This document shows positions 42,935 through 51,744 of a stretch of DNA of 64,000 nt, piece after piece. Position 1 is the first letter of the stretch, and every line of letters begins with the position of its first letter. Origin of the DNA: Cytobacillus sp. NJ13 (lineage in GTDB: Bacteria; Bacillota; Bacilli; Bacillales; Cytobacillaceae); the NCBI GenBank assembly GCA_030348385.1, contig JAUCFP010000006.1, forward strand, positions 1,364,001-1,428,000. The letters are read 5' to 3'. Under the pieces are notes generated by a model. The model saw only the letters and a program-made list of their open reading frames with translations. It was not told the origin of the DNA and searched no databases. A program made the translations under genes and the position numbers.

Positions 42935-44167
42935 ATGAAAAATGCAATCAGCAAGTGGAACCAAATAAGCCTGGTCAAAAGAATTCTGCTGGGCATCATC
43001 GCAGGTGTCGCCCTGGCTTTGACCATTCCTAAAGCAGCGGGATGGATCACCATCTTCGGCACTCTTTTTGTAGGTGCATTAAAAGCTGTAGCACCGATCC
43101 TGGTATTTTTCCTGGTGATGCACGCCATTTCCAAGCATAGAAGCGGCCATAAGACGAATATGAAATCTATTATCGCCCTTTATGGATTAAGTACGTTTCT
43201 TGCAGGAGCTGTCGCAGTTTTTGCCAGCTTTATTTTTCCGGTTACCCTGTCACTTGCTCCCGGAGCTGAGGATGTAACACCTCCTGGAGGGATAGCAGAA
43301 GTTCTTAAAACCCTGCTGACAAACGTAGTGGACAACCCGGTCAATGCACTGATCAACGGCAACTATATCGGTATTCTGACTTGGGCGATTCTCCTCGGCC
43401 TGGCTTTAAGAAAAGCTGCTGATACAACAAAGAACATGCTCGCAAACTTCTCAGATGCCATCTCGACTCTAGTAAAATGGGTGATCAGCTTCGCCCCAAT
43501 CGGGATTATGGGTCTCGTGTTTGATGCGATTGTCGCCAATGGTCTTTCAGCATTGCTTGATTATGGAAAACTGCTTGCAATCCTGCTGGGTTCCATGTTT
43601 TTTATTGCTCTTGTTGTGAATCCGCTTATCGTATTCTTAAATATTCGCAGGAACCCATATCCTCTAGTATTTAAATGCCTAAGAGAAAGCGGAATTACAG
43701 CATTCTTTACGCGCAGCTCAGCAGCAAACATCCCTGTAAATATGAGCTTATGCGAAAAGCTTGGGCTGGATGAAGATACTTATTCCGTATCCATCCCATT
43801 AGGCGCCACGGTTAACATGGCAGGTGCAGCTGTTACGATTTCTATTCTGACTCTTGCAGCTGTCCATACACTTGGCATTCAAGTGGACTTTGCAACTGCC
43901 CTTATCCTTAGCGTATTAGCAGCAGTATCTGCCGCAGGTGCTTCAGGTGTTGCAGGCGGATCACTTCTTCTCATTCCTTTAGCAGCCAGCTTATTCGGAA
44001 TGCCAAATGACATTGCGATGCAGGTTGTAGGTGTAGGATTCATCATTGGAGTTCTTCAGGATTCATGTGAAACGGCCCTTAACTCGTCTTCAGATGTTCT
44101 ATTTACAGCAACTGCTGAATATGCAAAGAAACGCAAGGAAGGCAAGATAGTGAAAATCAGTGCCTGA
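42935..44167 (+). CDS. sstT: Serine/threonine:sodium symporter SstT
   Basis: This 410-residue DAACS-family transporter has about nine membrane segments with the hairpin signature [20 protein letters not shown] and [20 protein letters not shown], the NMAGA being the cation-binding motif. SstT imports L-serine and L-threonine with Na+. The specific match is [17 protein letters not shown] early and [19 protein letters not shown] late. ATG 42935 follows GGAGG; the in-frame codons before it lack a site. It is monocistronic with two terminators after it. Confidence 0.93.
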   Translation: MKNAISKWNQISLVKRILLGIIAGVALALTIPKAAGWITIFGTLFVGALKAVAPILVFFLVMHAISKHRSGHKTNMKSIIALYGLSTFLAGAVAVFASFIFPVTLSLAPGAEDVTPPGGIAEVLKTLLTNVVDNPVNALINGNYIGILTWAILLGLALRKAADTTKNMLANFSDAISTLVKWVISFAPIGIMGLVFDAIVANGLSALLDYGKLLAILLGSMFFIALVVNPLIVFLNIRRNPYPLVFKCLRESGITAFFTRSSAANIPVNMSLCEKLGLDEDTYSVSIPLGATVNMAGAAVTISILTLAAVHTLGIQVDFATALILSVLAAVSAAGASGVAGGSLLLIPLAASLFGMPNDIAMQVVGVGFIIGVLQDSCETALNSSSDVLFTATAEYAKKRKEGKIVKISA

Positions 44168-44179
44168 TATAACAAAATA

Positions 44180-44242
44180 GAGGAGCCAGCCCTTTGCCTG
44201 GCTCCTCAATGAAAAAAGCCCTCTCGATGGAGAAGGCTTTTT
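44180..44242. terminator. Two tandem terminators after sstT
   Basis: GAGGAGCCAG pairs with CTGGCTCCTC (44180-44207). Then AAAAAAGCC-N-TCTC pairs with GAGA-N-GGCTTTTTT (44212-44242). The second has A-run and T-run and can also end the converging VOC gene. Confidence 0.85.
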
Positions 44243-44280
44243 TCATTTATGTATTTTTCCATATGATGCTATAAGATCAT

Positions 44281-44676
44281 TTACTTTGCATTTGCATCCG
44301 GCTGGTGAATTCCGAAAATATTTCCTTCTGTATCCTTATAGTACCCCTGCCAAGCCATTCCAGGAAGAGCATACTTCGGCAATGCGACAGTGCCGCCATT
44401 CTTAAGAATTCTGGCTTCAGCTGCATCATAGTCCTCCACACCCATCGTACAGGCAAATCCGTTTAACGTTTGATTAGCTTCTGGAGGCGGTCCCTGCCTT
44501 TGCATCAGAGCACCGTTAATGCCCAGCTCTTCTTCATTTCCAGTCACTGCTCCATAATAAGGCATTCCGGCATACTCACTCCAATCCTGAAATGACCAGC
44601 CGAATACCTCGCCATAAAACTTCTTGGCCCGCTCCATGTCATCCACATGAACTTCAAAATGAACTAATCTGCCCAT
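44281..44676 (-). CDS. VOC-family (glyoxalase-like) protein
   Basis: This 131-residue protein has two beta-alpha-beta-beta-beta units. The first begins VHFEVHVDDMERAKKFYGEV and the second NGFACTMGVEDYDAAEARIL; it ends with YYKDTEGNIFGIHQPD. H6, E8 and the late glutamate region could bind a metal. Members act on thiols, epoxides, antibiotics or diols, or bind ligands without catalysis. The function cannot be assigned. The start at 44676 follows AAGGAGG. Single-gene unit. Confidence 0.88.
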   Translation of the reverse strand: MGRLVHFEVHVDDMERAKKFYGEVFGWSFQDWSEYAGMPYYGAVTGNEEELGINGALMQRQGPPPEANQTLNGFACTMGVEDYDAAEARILKNGGTVALPKYALPGMAWQGYYKDTEGNIFGIHQPDANAK

Positions 44677-45041
44677 AGTATCCTCCTTTAAATTACGTAA
44701 TCGCTTACAAATCTATTATAATGCTTGTGGAAAAAAGTACAAAGCGCCTGCTTAATATAGAACTGGCATTCCTCTTATTGCTCTTGCTAAACTGCCTTTT
44801 TTCTGAAAATTAACAAAAAGGTTCGTTTACCAGATAGATACGGGTTCTGCCGAGATTTAGGTTAGGTGCAAATGAAAATAGGCGGTTCCTTTTTGAAGGA
44901 CAAACAGATTCAAATAAACAAGCAGCCGCTTGAAACAAATAACTATGTCTCACCCGCTGTTCCTCCTTAGGTCTATACTGCCCGTCATAAAAATGGAGAA
45001 GACGAAAACTCACAGCATCCTCTTCCCCCATTTTTCAATTA
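44677..45041. other. Gene-poor gap, 365 bases
   Basis: It holds a minus-strand open frame (44810-45031). Inside that, a GTG (near 44950) follows AAGGAGG and would give about 47 residues, beginning MRHSYLFQAAACLFESV. I see no promoter, terminator or family match for it, so I leave it unannotated. The rest is A/T-rich spacer with the VOC promoter. Confidence 0.4.
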
Positions 45042-45608
45042 TCATTTTTTAGCCATAATCATATAGATGGCATCTGTTAAAAAGAGCTTTCTGGATACAT
45101 TCAGCCCTGCAAGTTTAATTTCTTCTTCCATTTCGGATGAAGAAATTCTTGGATGTCTTTCTTTAGGAAAGTCTTTCTTCTCAAATTCGATACATACAAA
45201 ATAGCCGCCAGGCTTAAGCACTCGTTTAATTTGCCCCAGTGCACGTGGTAAGGATGGCATCTCATGGAGAACTAATGATGCCAGTGTAAGATCCATGCTA
45301 TTGTCAGGTAATGGAATATGATCAATACTGTCTTTTAGTATTATAATATTTTCAATTTTTTCCTTTTCCGCTTTGGATTTGATCACATCCAGCATATCTG
45401 CATCAATATCTAATGCATAAACCATTCCAGCTGTGGCTCTTGCAGCCGGGACTGTTATATAACCAGTGCCTGCACCTAAATCCAAAATCGTGTCCGTTTT
45501 TTTAATAGGGATCATTCCCAGCAGTTCTTTTGGCGGAATATCACCTCTTTTTTTTGGATTTTCCAGAAATTCTATTTTTCTTGCCAAACGTTCCATTTTC
45601 TCTTCCAT
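45042..45608 (-). CDS. Class-I SAM-dependent methyltransferase
   Basis: This 188-residue protein has the SAM motif LDLGAGTGYITVPAARA near residues 40-55, a second strand YALDIDADML, an acidic LTLASLVLHEMPSLP and LKPGGYFVCIEF, the usual UbiE/methyltransferase-11 layout. The acceptor is unknown. ATG 45608 follows GGGAGAGGG; a start at 45647 has no site. A site like the two Rrf2-linked sites lies in its upstream region, and it follows the oxidoreductase gene, so it may respond to the same regulator. Confidence 0.88.
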   Translation of the reverse strand: MEEKMERLARKIEFLENPKKRGDIPPKELLGMIPIKKTDTILDLGAGTGYITVPAARATAGMVYALDIDADMLDVIKSKAEKEKIENIIILKDSIDHIPLPDNSMDLTLASLVLHEMPSLPRALGQIKRVLKPGGYFVCIEFEKKDFPKERHPRISSSEMEEEIKLAGLNVSRKLFLTDAIYMIMAKK

Positions 45609-45648
45609 ATTGATCCCTCTCCCTTTGGAAAATGTGTAACTCATCAAA

Positions 45649-45668
45649 TTATATTAATAGATATTAAA
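45649..45668. promoter_or_regulatory. Rrf2 operator candidate before the methyltransferase gene
   Basis: On the minus strand TTTAATATCTATTAATATAA shares TTAATATCTRT with the sites at 46656 and 47161. Part of a three-site set. Confidence 0.5.
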
Positions 45669-45719
45669 GACACATGCACTCTTTAATTAAAGCAAAGAAG
45701 GTTTTACTTCCAACACCTT

Positions 45720-46619
45720 TTAAAATTCTTCATTTACTAAATCATGAACGATTCCCATAGCCGCTTTACTTCCCGCACTGGCGGCAATAATCAATTGGGA
45801 AGGTGCCAGGATAGAATTATCACCGCTGGCATAAACACCTTTAATATTAGTTCGGCCAAGTGTGTCTGTTTCAATTCCACCCATATTATTCATCTTGCAT
45901 CCTAATACTTCTGCAAATGGCGAAGCTTGGGTTAAACCTGTTGTGACAAAGCCTCCAGCCCTAAAAATTTCATTGCCATTTCTAAATTTTATTTTAGCCA
46001 AGCGGCCGCTTTCCCCTTCAAAAGCATCTATCTCATCGTCAAACACCTTTATTTGTTTCATTATTAATATTTCTTTTTGCTCTTCTGAAAATATCAAATT
46101 GCCATTCGTACAAACAACAAGATCTTTACTCCAATTTGAAATCATTTTTGCCATATGGAAAGCACGGTTATCCTCTGAGATTAGAACTAATGGGCGGTCT
46201 CTTAATTCCCAGCCATCGCAAAATGGGCAACTAAACAAGGTTTTGCCATAAAACTGGTGAATTCCTTCAATTGCTGGAAATTCATCTCTTAGACCTGTAG
46301 CCAATAGGACCTTTTTGGAGCGTAAGCATCTGCCGTCTTCTGCACGAATCATGAAAGCATCATTTTCTTTCTTTATATCAATAACCCGCTGATTCTCCAT
46401 AGTGATGCCAGGATAGTTCATTAAATCTTCCCTGGCAATTCTTTTAAACTCAGAAGGTTTGATGCCATCCCTTGTAATAAAACCATGAGATTCGTGTGTT
46501 ACCGCATTTCTGGGTTTATTTTCATCAAAAAGGATAACCTTTTTCCTTGCCCTTCCAAGAACAAGTGAAGCATTTAATCCGGATGGCCCTCCGCCGATAA
46601 TAACACAATCTAACAGCAT
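45720..46619 (-). CDS. Thioredoxin-reductase-like flavoprotein with CxxC
   Basis: This 299-residue FAD/NAD(P)H oxidoreductase has the FAD site IGGGPSGLNASLVLGRARKK near 8, a redox-active CPFC (SCPFCDGWEL near 132-140), and a late FAD motif VYASGDN. Unlike standard TrxB, the NADPH motif is not a clean GGGxxA (LVLISEDNRAFHMA), so it may use a different donor or partner. Such proteins with this motif often sit next to Rrf2 or MarR regulators. Its operator matches that of the adjacent rrf2 gene, suggesting redox or electrophile induction. Confidence 0.9.
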   Translation of the reverse strand: MLLDCVIIGGGPSGLNASLVLGRARKKVILFDENKPRNAVTHESHGFITRDGIKPSEFKRIAREDLMNYPGITMENQRVIDIKKENDAFMIRAEDGRCLRSKKVLLATGLRDEFPAIEGIHQFYGKTLFSCPFCDGWELRDRPLVLISEDNRAFHMAKMISNWSKDLVVCTNGNLIFSEEQKEILIMKQIKVFDDEIDAFEGESGRLAKIKFRNGNEIFRAGGFVTTGLTQASPFAEVLGCKMNNMGGIETDTLGRTNIKGVYASGDNSILAPSQLIIAASAGSKAAMGIVHDLVNEEF

Positions 46620-46655
46620 ATTTATTTCCTCCTCAATTAAATATATTATAGACTC

Positions 46656-46672
46656 TTAATATCTATGATTAA
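46656..46672. promoter_or_regulatory. Rrf2 operator candidate before the oxidoreductase gene
   Basis: TTAATATCTATGATTAA matches the site before the rrf2 gene in 15 of 17 positions. It lies about 40 bases upstream of the start codon. Confidence 0.6.
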
Positions 46673-46683
46673 CACAAAAAAAA

Positions 46684-47127
46684 TTACTCAAACTGATTAC
46701 AATTCTTTTTGTGATTTTTTGCGGATTCAATCTCTTTTGCAATATCAGCAATATATTTTGTATTCAGCTCATCTTTCATCTTTTTCTCAGCTTTAAACAT
46801 CACTTTTTCAATTAAGCAATCTTCATTTGATAAATCATCATGCTCCAAAGAACAATTAAACAAGGTGGTGTGCCCTTCGATGGCATGAATGACATCCAGA
46901 AAGGAAGTTTTACGAGAATGCCTTACAATGCTGTATCCGCCCTTAACACCAGGAGTTGATTCAATAAGTCCTGCCTTTACGAGTTTCGTGAGAATTTTCG
47001 ACAGGTAGGTCGGCGAAAGATCTTGGATTTTAGCCAGCTGTTCAACGCCAACAGATTTTCCCTTGGGTGTTAAAGTTAAATACACCATTGTGTGCAATGC
47101 ATAGTTGGTGGCTTTTGAATATTTCAT
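46684..47127 (-). CDS. Rrf2-family transcriptional regulator
   Basis: This 147-residue protein has the Rrf2 winged helix (MKYSKATNYALHTMVYLTLT, VEQLAKIQDLSPTYLSKILT, GLIESTPGVKGGYSI). Its cysteines occur in LFNCSLEHDDLSNEDCLIEK and near the C-terminus (NCNQF). Rrf2 proteins bind Fe-S clusters or sense oxidants, NO or sulfur through such cysteines. The spacing here differs from NsrR and IscR, so thiol sensing is as likely as a cluster. It shares an operator sequence with the downstream oxidoreductase and methyltransferase genes, so it probably represses all three and itself. Confidence 0.9.
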   Translation of the reverse strand: MKYSKATNYALHTMVYLTLTPKGKSVGVEQLAKIQDLSPTYLSKILTKLVKAGLIESTPGVKGGYSIVRHSRKTSFLDVIHAIEGHTTLFNCSLEHDDLSNEDCLIEKVMFKAEKKMKDELNTKYIADIAKEIESAKNHKKNCNQFE

Positions 47128-47160
47128 TTACTATCTCCTTTATCAATACATTAAAGATCT

Positions 47161-47177
47161 TTAATATCTGTAATTAA
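47161..47177. promoter_or_regulatory. Rrf2 operator candidate before rrf2
   Basis: TTAATATCTGTAATTAA is near-palindromic at its ends (TTAAT/ATTAA) and lies 34 bases upstream of the rrf2 start. Confidence 0.6.
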
Positions 47178-47276
47178 CCTTACCCTAAATTCAAGTAACA
47201 ATCAAGCACAACTATTTAATTTTTCCTAACCAGTTCATTCGGTTCATCCTAATTAAATATATTTCCAATGCAAATG

Positions 47277-47305
47277 AAAAACCGCATTAATAAAAATGCG
47301 GTAAG
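47277..47305 (-). terminator. Terminator after the SLC13 permease
   Basis: ACCGCATT (47281-47288) pairs with AATGCGGT (47295-47302). On the minus strand it is followed by TTTTTC. Confidence 0.85.
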
Positions 47306-47314
47306 GAATTTCAG

Positions 47315-48769
47315 TCAATATAGACTCATCCCCGTCCACTGCCAATAAGTACAATAGAAAATAACTGCAATGGCAATGTACAGCGGCATTAGGATAGCAC
47401 TTAACTTGGCTAAAATACCTGCATCATAACTTAATTCATCATCCTCATAAAAAAGGAGCAGTGCCTTAGAACTTACTGGAAACGTGATGCAATAGTTCAT
47501 GCCTATTAAACTGATAAAGACGGCTGCGTACGGATTCATTCCCATTGACTGGCTAAACAGAATGATCCCTGGAACCAAAACAATTGCCCTTGTCGTATGG
47601 GATGTAATGTATAAATGGCTGGTGGCGGCGATGATAAGGATCACGACTGCCATAATCCAATCCGGAGCATCAGTAAAGATTTGGAGGAAGCCTGTAATCT
47701 TTCCTTCCATCCAATCGGCCACACCATTTACAACAAGAATTTTTCCTAGTGAGGCGGCTGCTGCAACAAAAAGAATCAAATTCCAAGAAACTGCTTTAAC
47801 CCCCTGTTTCCAGGTAATTACCCCCATATTCGGCATCGTCAGCGCAATTGCCCCGATCATGGAAACCAATGCAAGATCATATCCATGGAAACTTTCAGTC
47901 ATCCATCCTATGATCAGAAGAGCAACAATTATTAGAGTTTTAATTTCCGCTCCTGTAAGCGGCATTTGAGCTGGCAAATCCGGTAGATTAGGTATAACAG
48001 GTGATTTTTCCAATTCCTTTTCACCCCTCATCATCCACTTAACGGCAATTGAGCTCACGATTGTCATAATAAATGCAAAAGGCAGTCCCCACATTAGCCA
48101 CTGCAAATAGGAGATGGATTGGCCAGCCGCAGTTTCCAAAAGCCCAACGCCAATGACATGGGAACCAGCACCAATAAGTGCTGCCGATGTACTCATTAAA
48201 ATGACGATAGGCATAGTGATTGTAAGAATTTTTTTCTCTTTTACGGTCAGCCTGCTTGCCAGATGAATGATGACCGGCCTTGCCATGGCAGCTCTGGCGG
48301 ATGTTGAAGGAATAAAAAAAACAGAGGCGAAAAGAAAGGATATCATCCCCCTTTTCAGCTTTGCTGGCGTCCGGCTTTTTCCTAAGGTAAACTGAATGAA
48401 CCGTTCAGTTAAACCTGATTGTTCAACAGCCTCCCCAATGAAAAATGCCCCGACCATCAGCCATACCACCTCCTCCGAAAGGGACAGATATAATAGCTCC
48501 GGGCTCGCTCCTTTCATTAAAATGATGAATACGACGCTGGCAAATGCAATGAATCCAGCAGGGAGTTTTGTTGAAGTCCATAGCGTCACAGCTGAGAGAA
48601 AAACGAAAATCGATACCTTTGCTTTATAATCAACCCCATCAGCGAACGCAATCAACAGAAGGAAGATGACATGGGCGCTTATTATGGCCAGGCTTCTTCG
48701 GGAAATACGGTCTAATTGCATAAATAATGGATGGGCGTATTGCCCATGCTTTTCCATTCTAGTCTGCAT
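47315..48769 (-). CDS. SLC13/DASS-type anion permease
   Basis: This 484-residue protein has about twelve membrane segments and the DASS family pattern. LPAGFIAFASVVFIILMKG is followed by VVWLMVGAFFIGEAVEQSGL. Motifs such as FIPSTSARAAMARPV and ALIGAGSHVIGVG correspond to the substrate and Na+ sites (SNT-like, here STS and GAGS). Cargo should be a di- or hydroxy-carboxylate. ATG 48769 lies one base past the stop of the glycerate kinase gene, with GAAGGGG nine bases upstream inside that gene. The pairing suggests uptake of glycerate or a precursor such as tartronate. Confidence 0.88.
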   Translation of the reverse strand: MQTRMEKHGQYAHPLFMQLDRISRRSLAIISAHVIFLLLIAFADGVDYKAKVSIFVFLSAVTLWTSTKLPAGFIAFASVVFIILMKGASPELLYLSLSEEVVWLMVGAFFIGEAVEQSGLTERFIQFTLGKSRTPAKLKRGMISFLFASVFFIPSTSARAAMARPVIIHLASRLTVKEKKILTITMPIVILMSTSAALIGAGSHVIGVGLLETAAGQSISYLQWLMWGLPFAFIMTIVSSIAVKWMMRGEKELEKSPVIPNLPDLPAQMPLTGAEIKTLIIVALLIIGWMTESFHGYDLALVSMIGAIALTMPNMGVITWKQGVKAVSWNLILFVAAAASLGKILVVNGVADWMEGKITGFLQIFTDAPDWIMAVVILIIAATSHLYITSHTTRAIVLVPGIILFSQSMGMNPYAAVFISLIGMNYCITFPVSSKALLLFYEDDELSYDAGILAKLSAILMPLYIAIAVIFYCTYWQWTGMSLY

Positions 48770-48770
48770 A

Positions 48771-49952
48771 TTAGACAGCCCCTTCATTGATCCGGCTTCT
48801 GCTGGCTATTTTATAGCCAATGTCCACTTGCCGCATGACTGATTCTGTACTGTCCTCAATCCACTGAGGAGCATACAGAATTGCTTTTTCCAGAGATGTC
48901 GGCTTTGGTATAATGCTTAAAAAAGCATCAATGCCGGCATCATAATTCAAGGATGCCCCTTTACCAACCGTACCTGTGATGGCTATGACGGGTATATCGT
49001 ATTTTTTGGCAATGCGGGCGACCTCAGTCGGTATTTTTCCATTTGGAGTCTGGAAATCGATGCTCCCTTCCGCTGTCAGCACGATGTCAGCGGAAGCAAT
49101 TTTTTCTTCTATCTTTATGTATTTTCTTATAAGGCTGAAACGAGGATGAAGCACTGCACCGGCAAAAGCAGCCAAACCTGCCCCGAGCCCTCCTGAGGCA
49201 CCGCTTCCCTCGAGGTATCTGACATCGATCCTATAACTTTTTTCTATAAGATTAGCATAGTGCTCCATGGCTTCAGATAATATTATTACCTGCTCTTTGG
49301 TTGCACCCTTTTGCGGGCCAAATATCCTCGCTACTCCATTGTCCCCGCATAAAACATTTTTCCAATTGCAGGCAACATCAATCTCAATTTGTCTGACACG
49401 CTTGTCCATGCCTGAGTCATCTATTTGCTTTACCTTTAATAAATCAGAACCTCCCATTATTTCAGCCACATTTCCATCACCATCCAAAAATCGGACACCA
49501 AGTGCCTGAGCCATCCCTGCCCCCCCATCTGAAGTGCCGGAGTCGCCGCAGCCGATCAAAATACGATCAGCTCCAAAATCCAAAGCAGCAAGTATCAGTT
49601 CCCCTACCCCATAAGTAGTCGTCAGTAAAGGATTTCGCTCCTGCAGGGGAACATGCTTCAGACCTGCCACTGCAGCCATCTCGATAACAGCAGTCATTTC
49701 ACCATTCTCTTCAAAAATGCCGAAATGGGCATTTACCTTTTTGCCGACAGGACCCGTCGCATCTACGTAAATCAAATGACCGCCTTTTAATCTCGTAATG
49801 GTTTTAGCAAACCCCTCTCCGCCATCAATCATAGGAATTATTTCAATATCGGCTGCTCCGTTATAACGCTGCGCTCCCCTTTCCATCGCCAGCGCCACAT
49901 CCTCTGCATCCAGGCACTCTTTAAAACCTGACGGTACAATCACAATCTTCAT
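48771..49952 (-). CDS. Glycerate kinase (GarK/GlxK family)
   Basis: This 393-residue enzyme phosphorylates D-glycerate, usually giving 2-phosphoglycerate. It begins MKIVIVPSGFKECLDAEDVA and has family motifs IPMIDGGEGF, VDATGPVGK, GCGDSGTSDGGAGMAQALG, EGSGASGGLGAGLAAF and VLTAEGSIDFQT. It is first in an operon with the SLC13 permease, which probably supplies its substrate. The start at 49952 has AGGAGGAAAAC. It links sugar-acid or glyoxylate breakdown to glycolysis. Confidence 0.94.
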   Translation of the reverse strand: MKIVIVPSGFKECLDAEDVALAMERGAQRYNGAADIEIIPMIDGGEGFAKTITRLKGGHLIYVDATGPVGKKVNAHFGIFEENGEMTAVIEMAAVAGLKHVPLQERNPLLTTTYGVGELILAALDFGADRILIGCGDSGTSDGGAGMAQALGVRFLDGDGNVAEIMGGSDLLKVKQIDDSGMDKRVRQIEIDVACNWKNVLCGDNGVARIFGPQKGATKEQVIILSEAMEHYANLIEKSYRIDVRYLEGSGASGGLGAGLAAFAGAVLHPRFSLIRKYIKIEEKIASADIVLTAEGSIDFQTPNGKIPTEVARIAKKYDIPVIAITGTVGKGASLNYDAGIDAFLSIIPKPTSLEKAILYAPQWIEDSTESVMRQVDIGYKIASRSRINEGAV

Positions 49953-50105
49953 TTTGTTTTCCTCCTTAATAAGTTAGTAATTGTAATGTACCTTCCAAAA
50001 ACTAGAATTCTTTTAAAATATCATTAAAAAATGATGAGAATGGCGCTGCCCTTATCTGCTAAAAGTAGCATCTCCTATTTTTATAAAACAGGGGAACATC
50101 AAACT

Positions 50106-50150
50106 AAAATAAGCCGCCCTATGATAAATAGGCCGGCTTATTTTGATTTT
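50106..50150 (-). terminator. Terminator in the 50-kb gap
   Basis: AAAATAAGCCG (50106-50116) pairs perfectly with CGGCTTATTTT (50134-50144). It lies 200 bases beyond the SRPBCC stop and is the first good terminator for that unit. Confidence 0.75.
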
Positions 50151-50242
50151 AAAGGGATTGGACGTAAAAAAAATTACTAATTGAATAATGAGGCATTAGT
50201 GTCGCTATATGTATGCTTTAAGGTAAATACTGCAGCTTATAA

Positions 50243-50300
50243 ATAAGGTGCCTTACCCTTTAGACAGCCTTTTTAAAGCTGCATAGAGCAGACACCTTAT
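50243..50300. other. Long inverted repeat in the 3-prime region of the SRPBCC unit
   Basis: ATAAGGTG (50243-50250) and CACCTTAT (50293-50300) enclose about 42 bases with TAAAGCTGCATAGAGC. It may fold into a stable 3-prime structure or belong to a small RNA. Nothing else is seen in the gap 49953-50346. Confidence 0.4.
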
Positions 50301-50346
50301 GTAAATTCACAGAAATAGCCTTCCTGCCGGGGTGGATGATAAAAAA

Positions 50347-50781
50347 TTATTGTTCAAGTATGGCTTTGATTTTTTTCAAATCCTTCATATTTGCTCTTCT
50401 CATCATAGGTTCCATCAATGGAGACAGGACCTTATTAAAGCCTTTTGGGTTCCCTTTATTTCTTAATGTCATGCGGGTATGGTTTTCTTCGATCGCTTGC
50501 CATGTATAGATAGTCTCCATTGGAAATGGGCCATTTGCAGTTTTCATTACCATTATTTCATTTGGAATATAATTAGTAATTTCGTAAACATAAGCAAGTT
50601 CCCGGCCAAGAAACTTCGCTCGAAAAGCAATCTGTGATCCTAGTTGGAGCGGTTTTGGTGTCTTCCATTCAACTGATTGTATATTCACATACCAATCAGG
50701 AGCATGATCAGGGTTAGCGGCATATTCAGCAACTTGTGAAATAGGGCAATTAATTGTTATTTCTGTAAAAACATCTACCAT
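50347..50781 (-). CDS. SRPBCC-family (polyketide-cyclase/START-like) protein
   Basis: This 144-residue protein has the START-like helix-grip fold: VDVFTEITINCPISQVAEYA, DPDWY-type motif (HAPDWYVNIQSVEWKTP), YEITNYIPNEIMVMKTANGP and a long final helix (MEPMMRRANMKDLKKIKAIL). These proteins bind hydrophobic ligands and usually have no conserved catalytic residues. It lies 15 bases downstream of the ArsR-AHSA1 fusion gene, which has the same fold in its second half. Operon membership suggests a shared ligand. The start follows GGAGGCCGAGA. Confidence 0.85.
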   Translation of the reverse strand: MVDVFTEITINCPISQVAEYAANPDHAPDWYVNIQSVEWKTPKPLQLGSQIAFRAKFLGRELAYVYEITNYIPNEIMVMKTANGPFPMETIYTWQAIEENHTRMTLRNKGNPKGFNKVLSPLMEPMMRRANMKDLKKIKAILEQ

Positions 50782-50796
50782 TCTCGGCCTCCTAAA

Positions 50797-51573
50797 TTAA
50801 TTGTCTTCTACGTAGTTTTTTAATAGGGTGCCAAGCAAGTATTCCCATCCCTTGGAATGCTCCTCTTCCCATTGGTCTTGAATAACACCAGAAGCAGTAT
50901 GGGAAAGCTGAAGCAGTGTACCGCCTTCTTTTTCAAGAAGTCGATAAGTATAGGCGCTGTTTACCGCTCCCTGCATGCCAAGATGGCCATGCAGCCGTAT
51001 TTCTTCAGGAGCATTCACATAATAAACATTCCCCCACACTGCACCTTGTTTTTCACCCCATTTTTCGATAAATTGTCCGCCTATAACTGGCTCAAAAGTA
51101 AAGTTTGAAGCTACTCCTTTTGGAGCTATGCGGAACTCCCACCAATCTTCCACCTTTTCGGTTAATGCTCTGAATACTTCTTCACGTGGTGCATCAAGAA
51201 TGATCTCCTGTTCAATGCGAAAATCCTTAGTCGATTCCATCGTTTTGTCTCCTCCTTTTTCTCTTACTGTACTCCTTAAATTAAGAAGCGAGCTGGCGGT
51301 AGATTGCATGTATTTATCAACCCAGCGCTCATGCACTTCCTGAAGAGGTACCGCATTAAGAAAATGCCTTTTATATTTTCCTTCACGCCTTACCAAGACC
51401 AAATTCCCTTCCTCTAAAATATTTAGATGCTTCATAATGGCATACCTTGTGACTTCAGGAAAATGGTCGTCTAGTTCTCCGGTCGTTCTTGGCGATATCT
51501 TAAGAATATCGAGAATTTCCCTGCGGATTGGATGTCCCAATGCCTTAAAAACGGTGGATAGCTCGTCGCTCAT
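50797..51573 (-). CDS. ArsR-type regulator fused to an AHSA1/SRPBCC domain
   Basis: This 258-residue protein joins an ArsR winged helix-turn-helix (residues 1-95: ALGHPIRREILDILKISPRT, RYAIMKHLNILEEGNLVLVR) to an AHSA1/SRPBCC domain (about 115-258: RIEQEIILDAPREEVFRALT, WWEFRIAPKGVASN, GGQFIEKWG). The metal-site cysteines of classical ArsR are absent, so DNA binding is probably controlled by a ligand in the SRPBCC pocket. Such fusions occur in several Firmicutes. Two strong dyads upstream are likely operators. The initiation site is modest: the ATG lies about 14 bases from GGG. Confidence 0.88.
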   Translation of the reverse strand: MSDELSTVFKALGHPIRREILDILKISPRTTGELDDHFPEVTRYAIMKHLNILEEGNLVLVRREGKYKRHFLNAVPLQEVHERWVDKYMQSTASSLLNLRSTVREKGGDKTMESTKDFRIEQEIILDAPREEVFRALTEKVEDWWEFRIAPKGVASNFTFEPVIGGQFIEKWGEKQGAVWGNVYYVNAPEEIRLHGHLGMQGAVNSAYTYRLLEKEGGTLLQLSHTASGVIQDQWEEEHSKGWEYLLGTLLKNYVEDN

Positions 51574-51611
51574 TACATTACATCGACCCTTTCTTTTGGA
51601 AAGTCATTCAC

Positions 51612-51654
51612 GTGACCAAAAGGTAACATGTTGTATAAGTGACCTTATGGTAAC
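51612..51654. promoter_or_regulatory. Tandem operators for the ArsR-AHSA1 fusion
   Basis: GTGACC-AAAA-GGTAAC (51612-51627) and GTGACC-TTAT-GGTAAC (51639-51654) are two copies of an imperfect dyad 27 bases apart, about 40-80 bases upstream of the start. A further GGTCA follows at 51660. Confidence 0.65.
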
Positions 51655-51684
51655 ATATTGGTCATAACCAGTCAAGAAAACCGT

Positions 51685-51721
51685 GAAAAACCCCTCTATC
51701 CATTCAGAAGAGGGGGTTTTC
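51685..51721 (-). terminator. Terminator of the phosphonate operon
   Basis: On the minus strand AAAACCCCCTCT pairs with AGAGGGGTTTTT around a 13-base loop, 24 bases past the phnX stop. Confidence 0.85.
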
Positions 51722-51744
51722 AATAATTTAGCGATCTTTAAATA

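Noticed and set aside
44810..45031. 73-codon minus-strand ORF after the methyltransferase gene
   Set aside because: No ribosome site at its ATG. A GTG inside has AAGGAGG, but I see no family, terminator or conserved features, so I left it as an open question.
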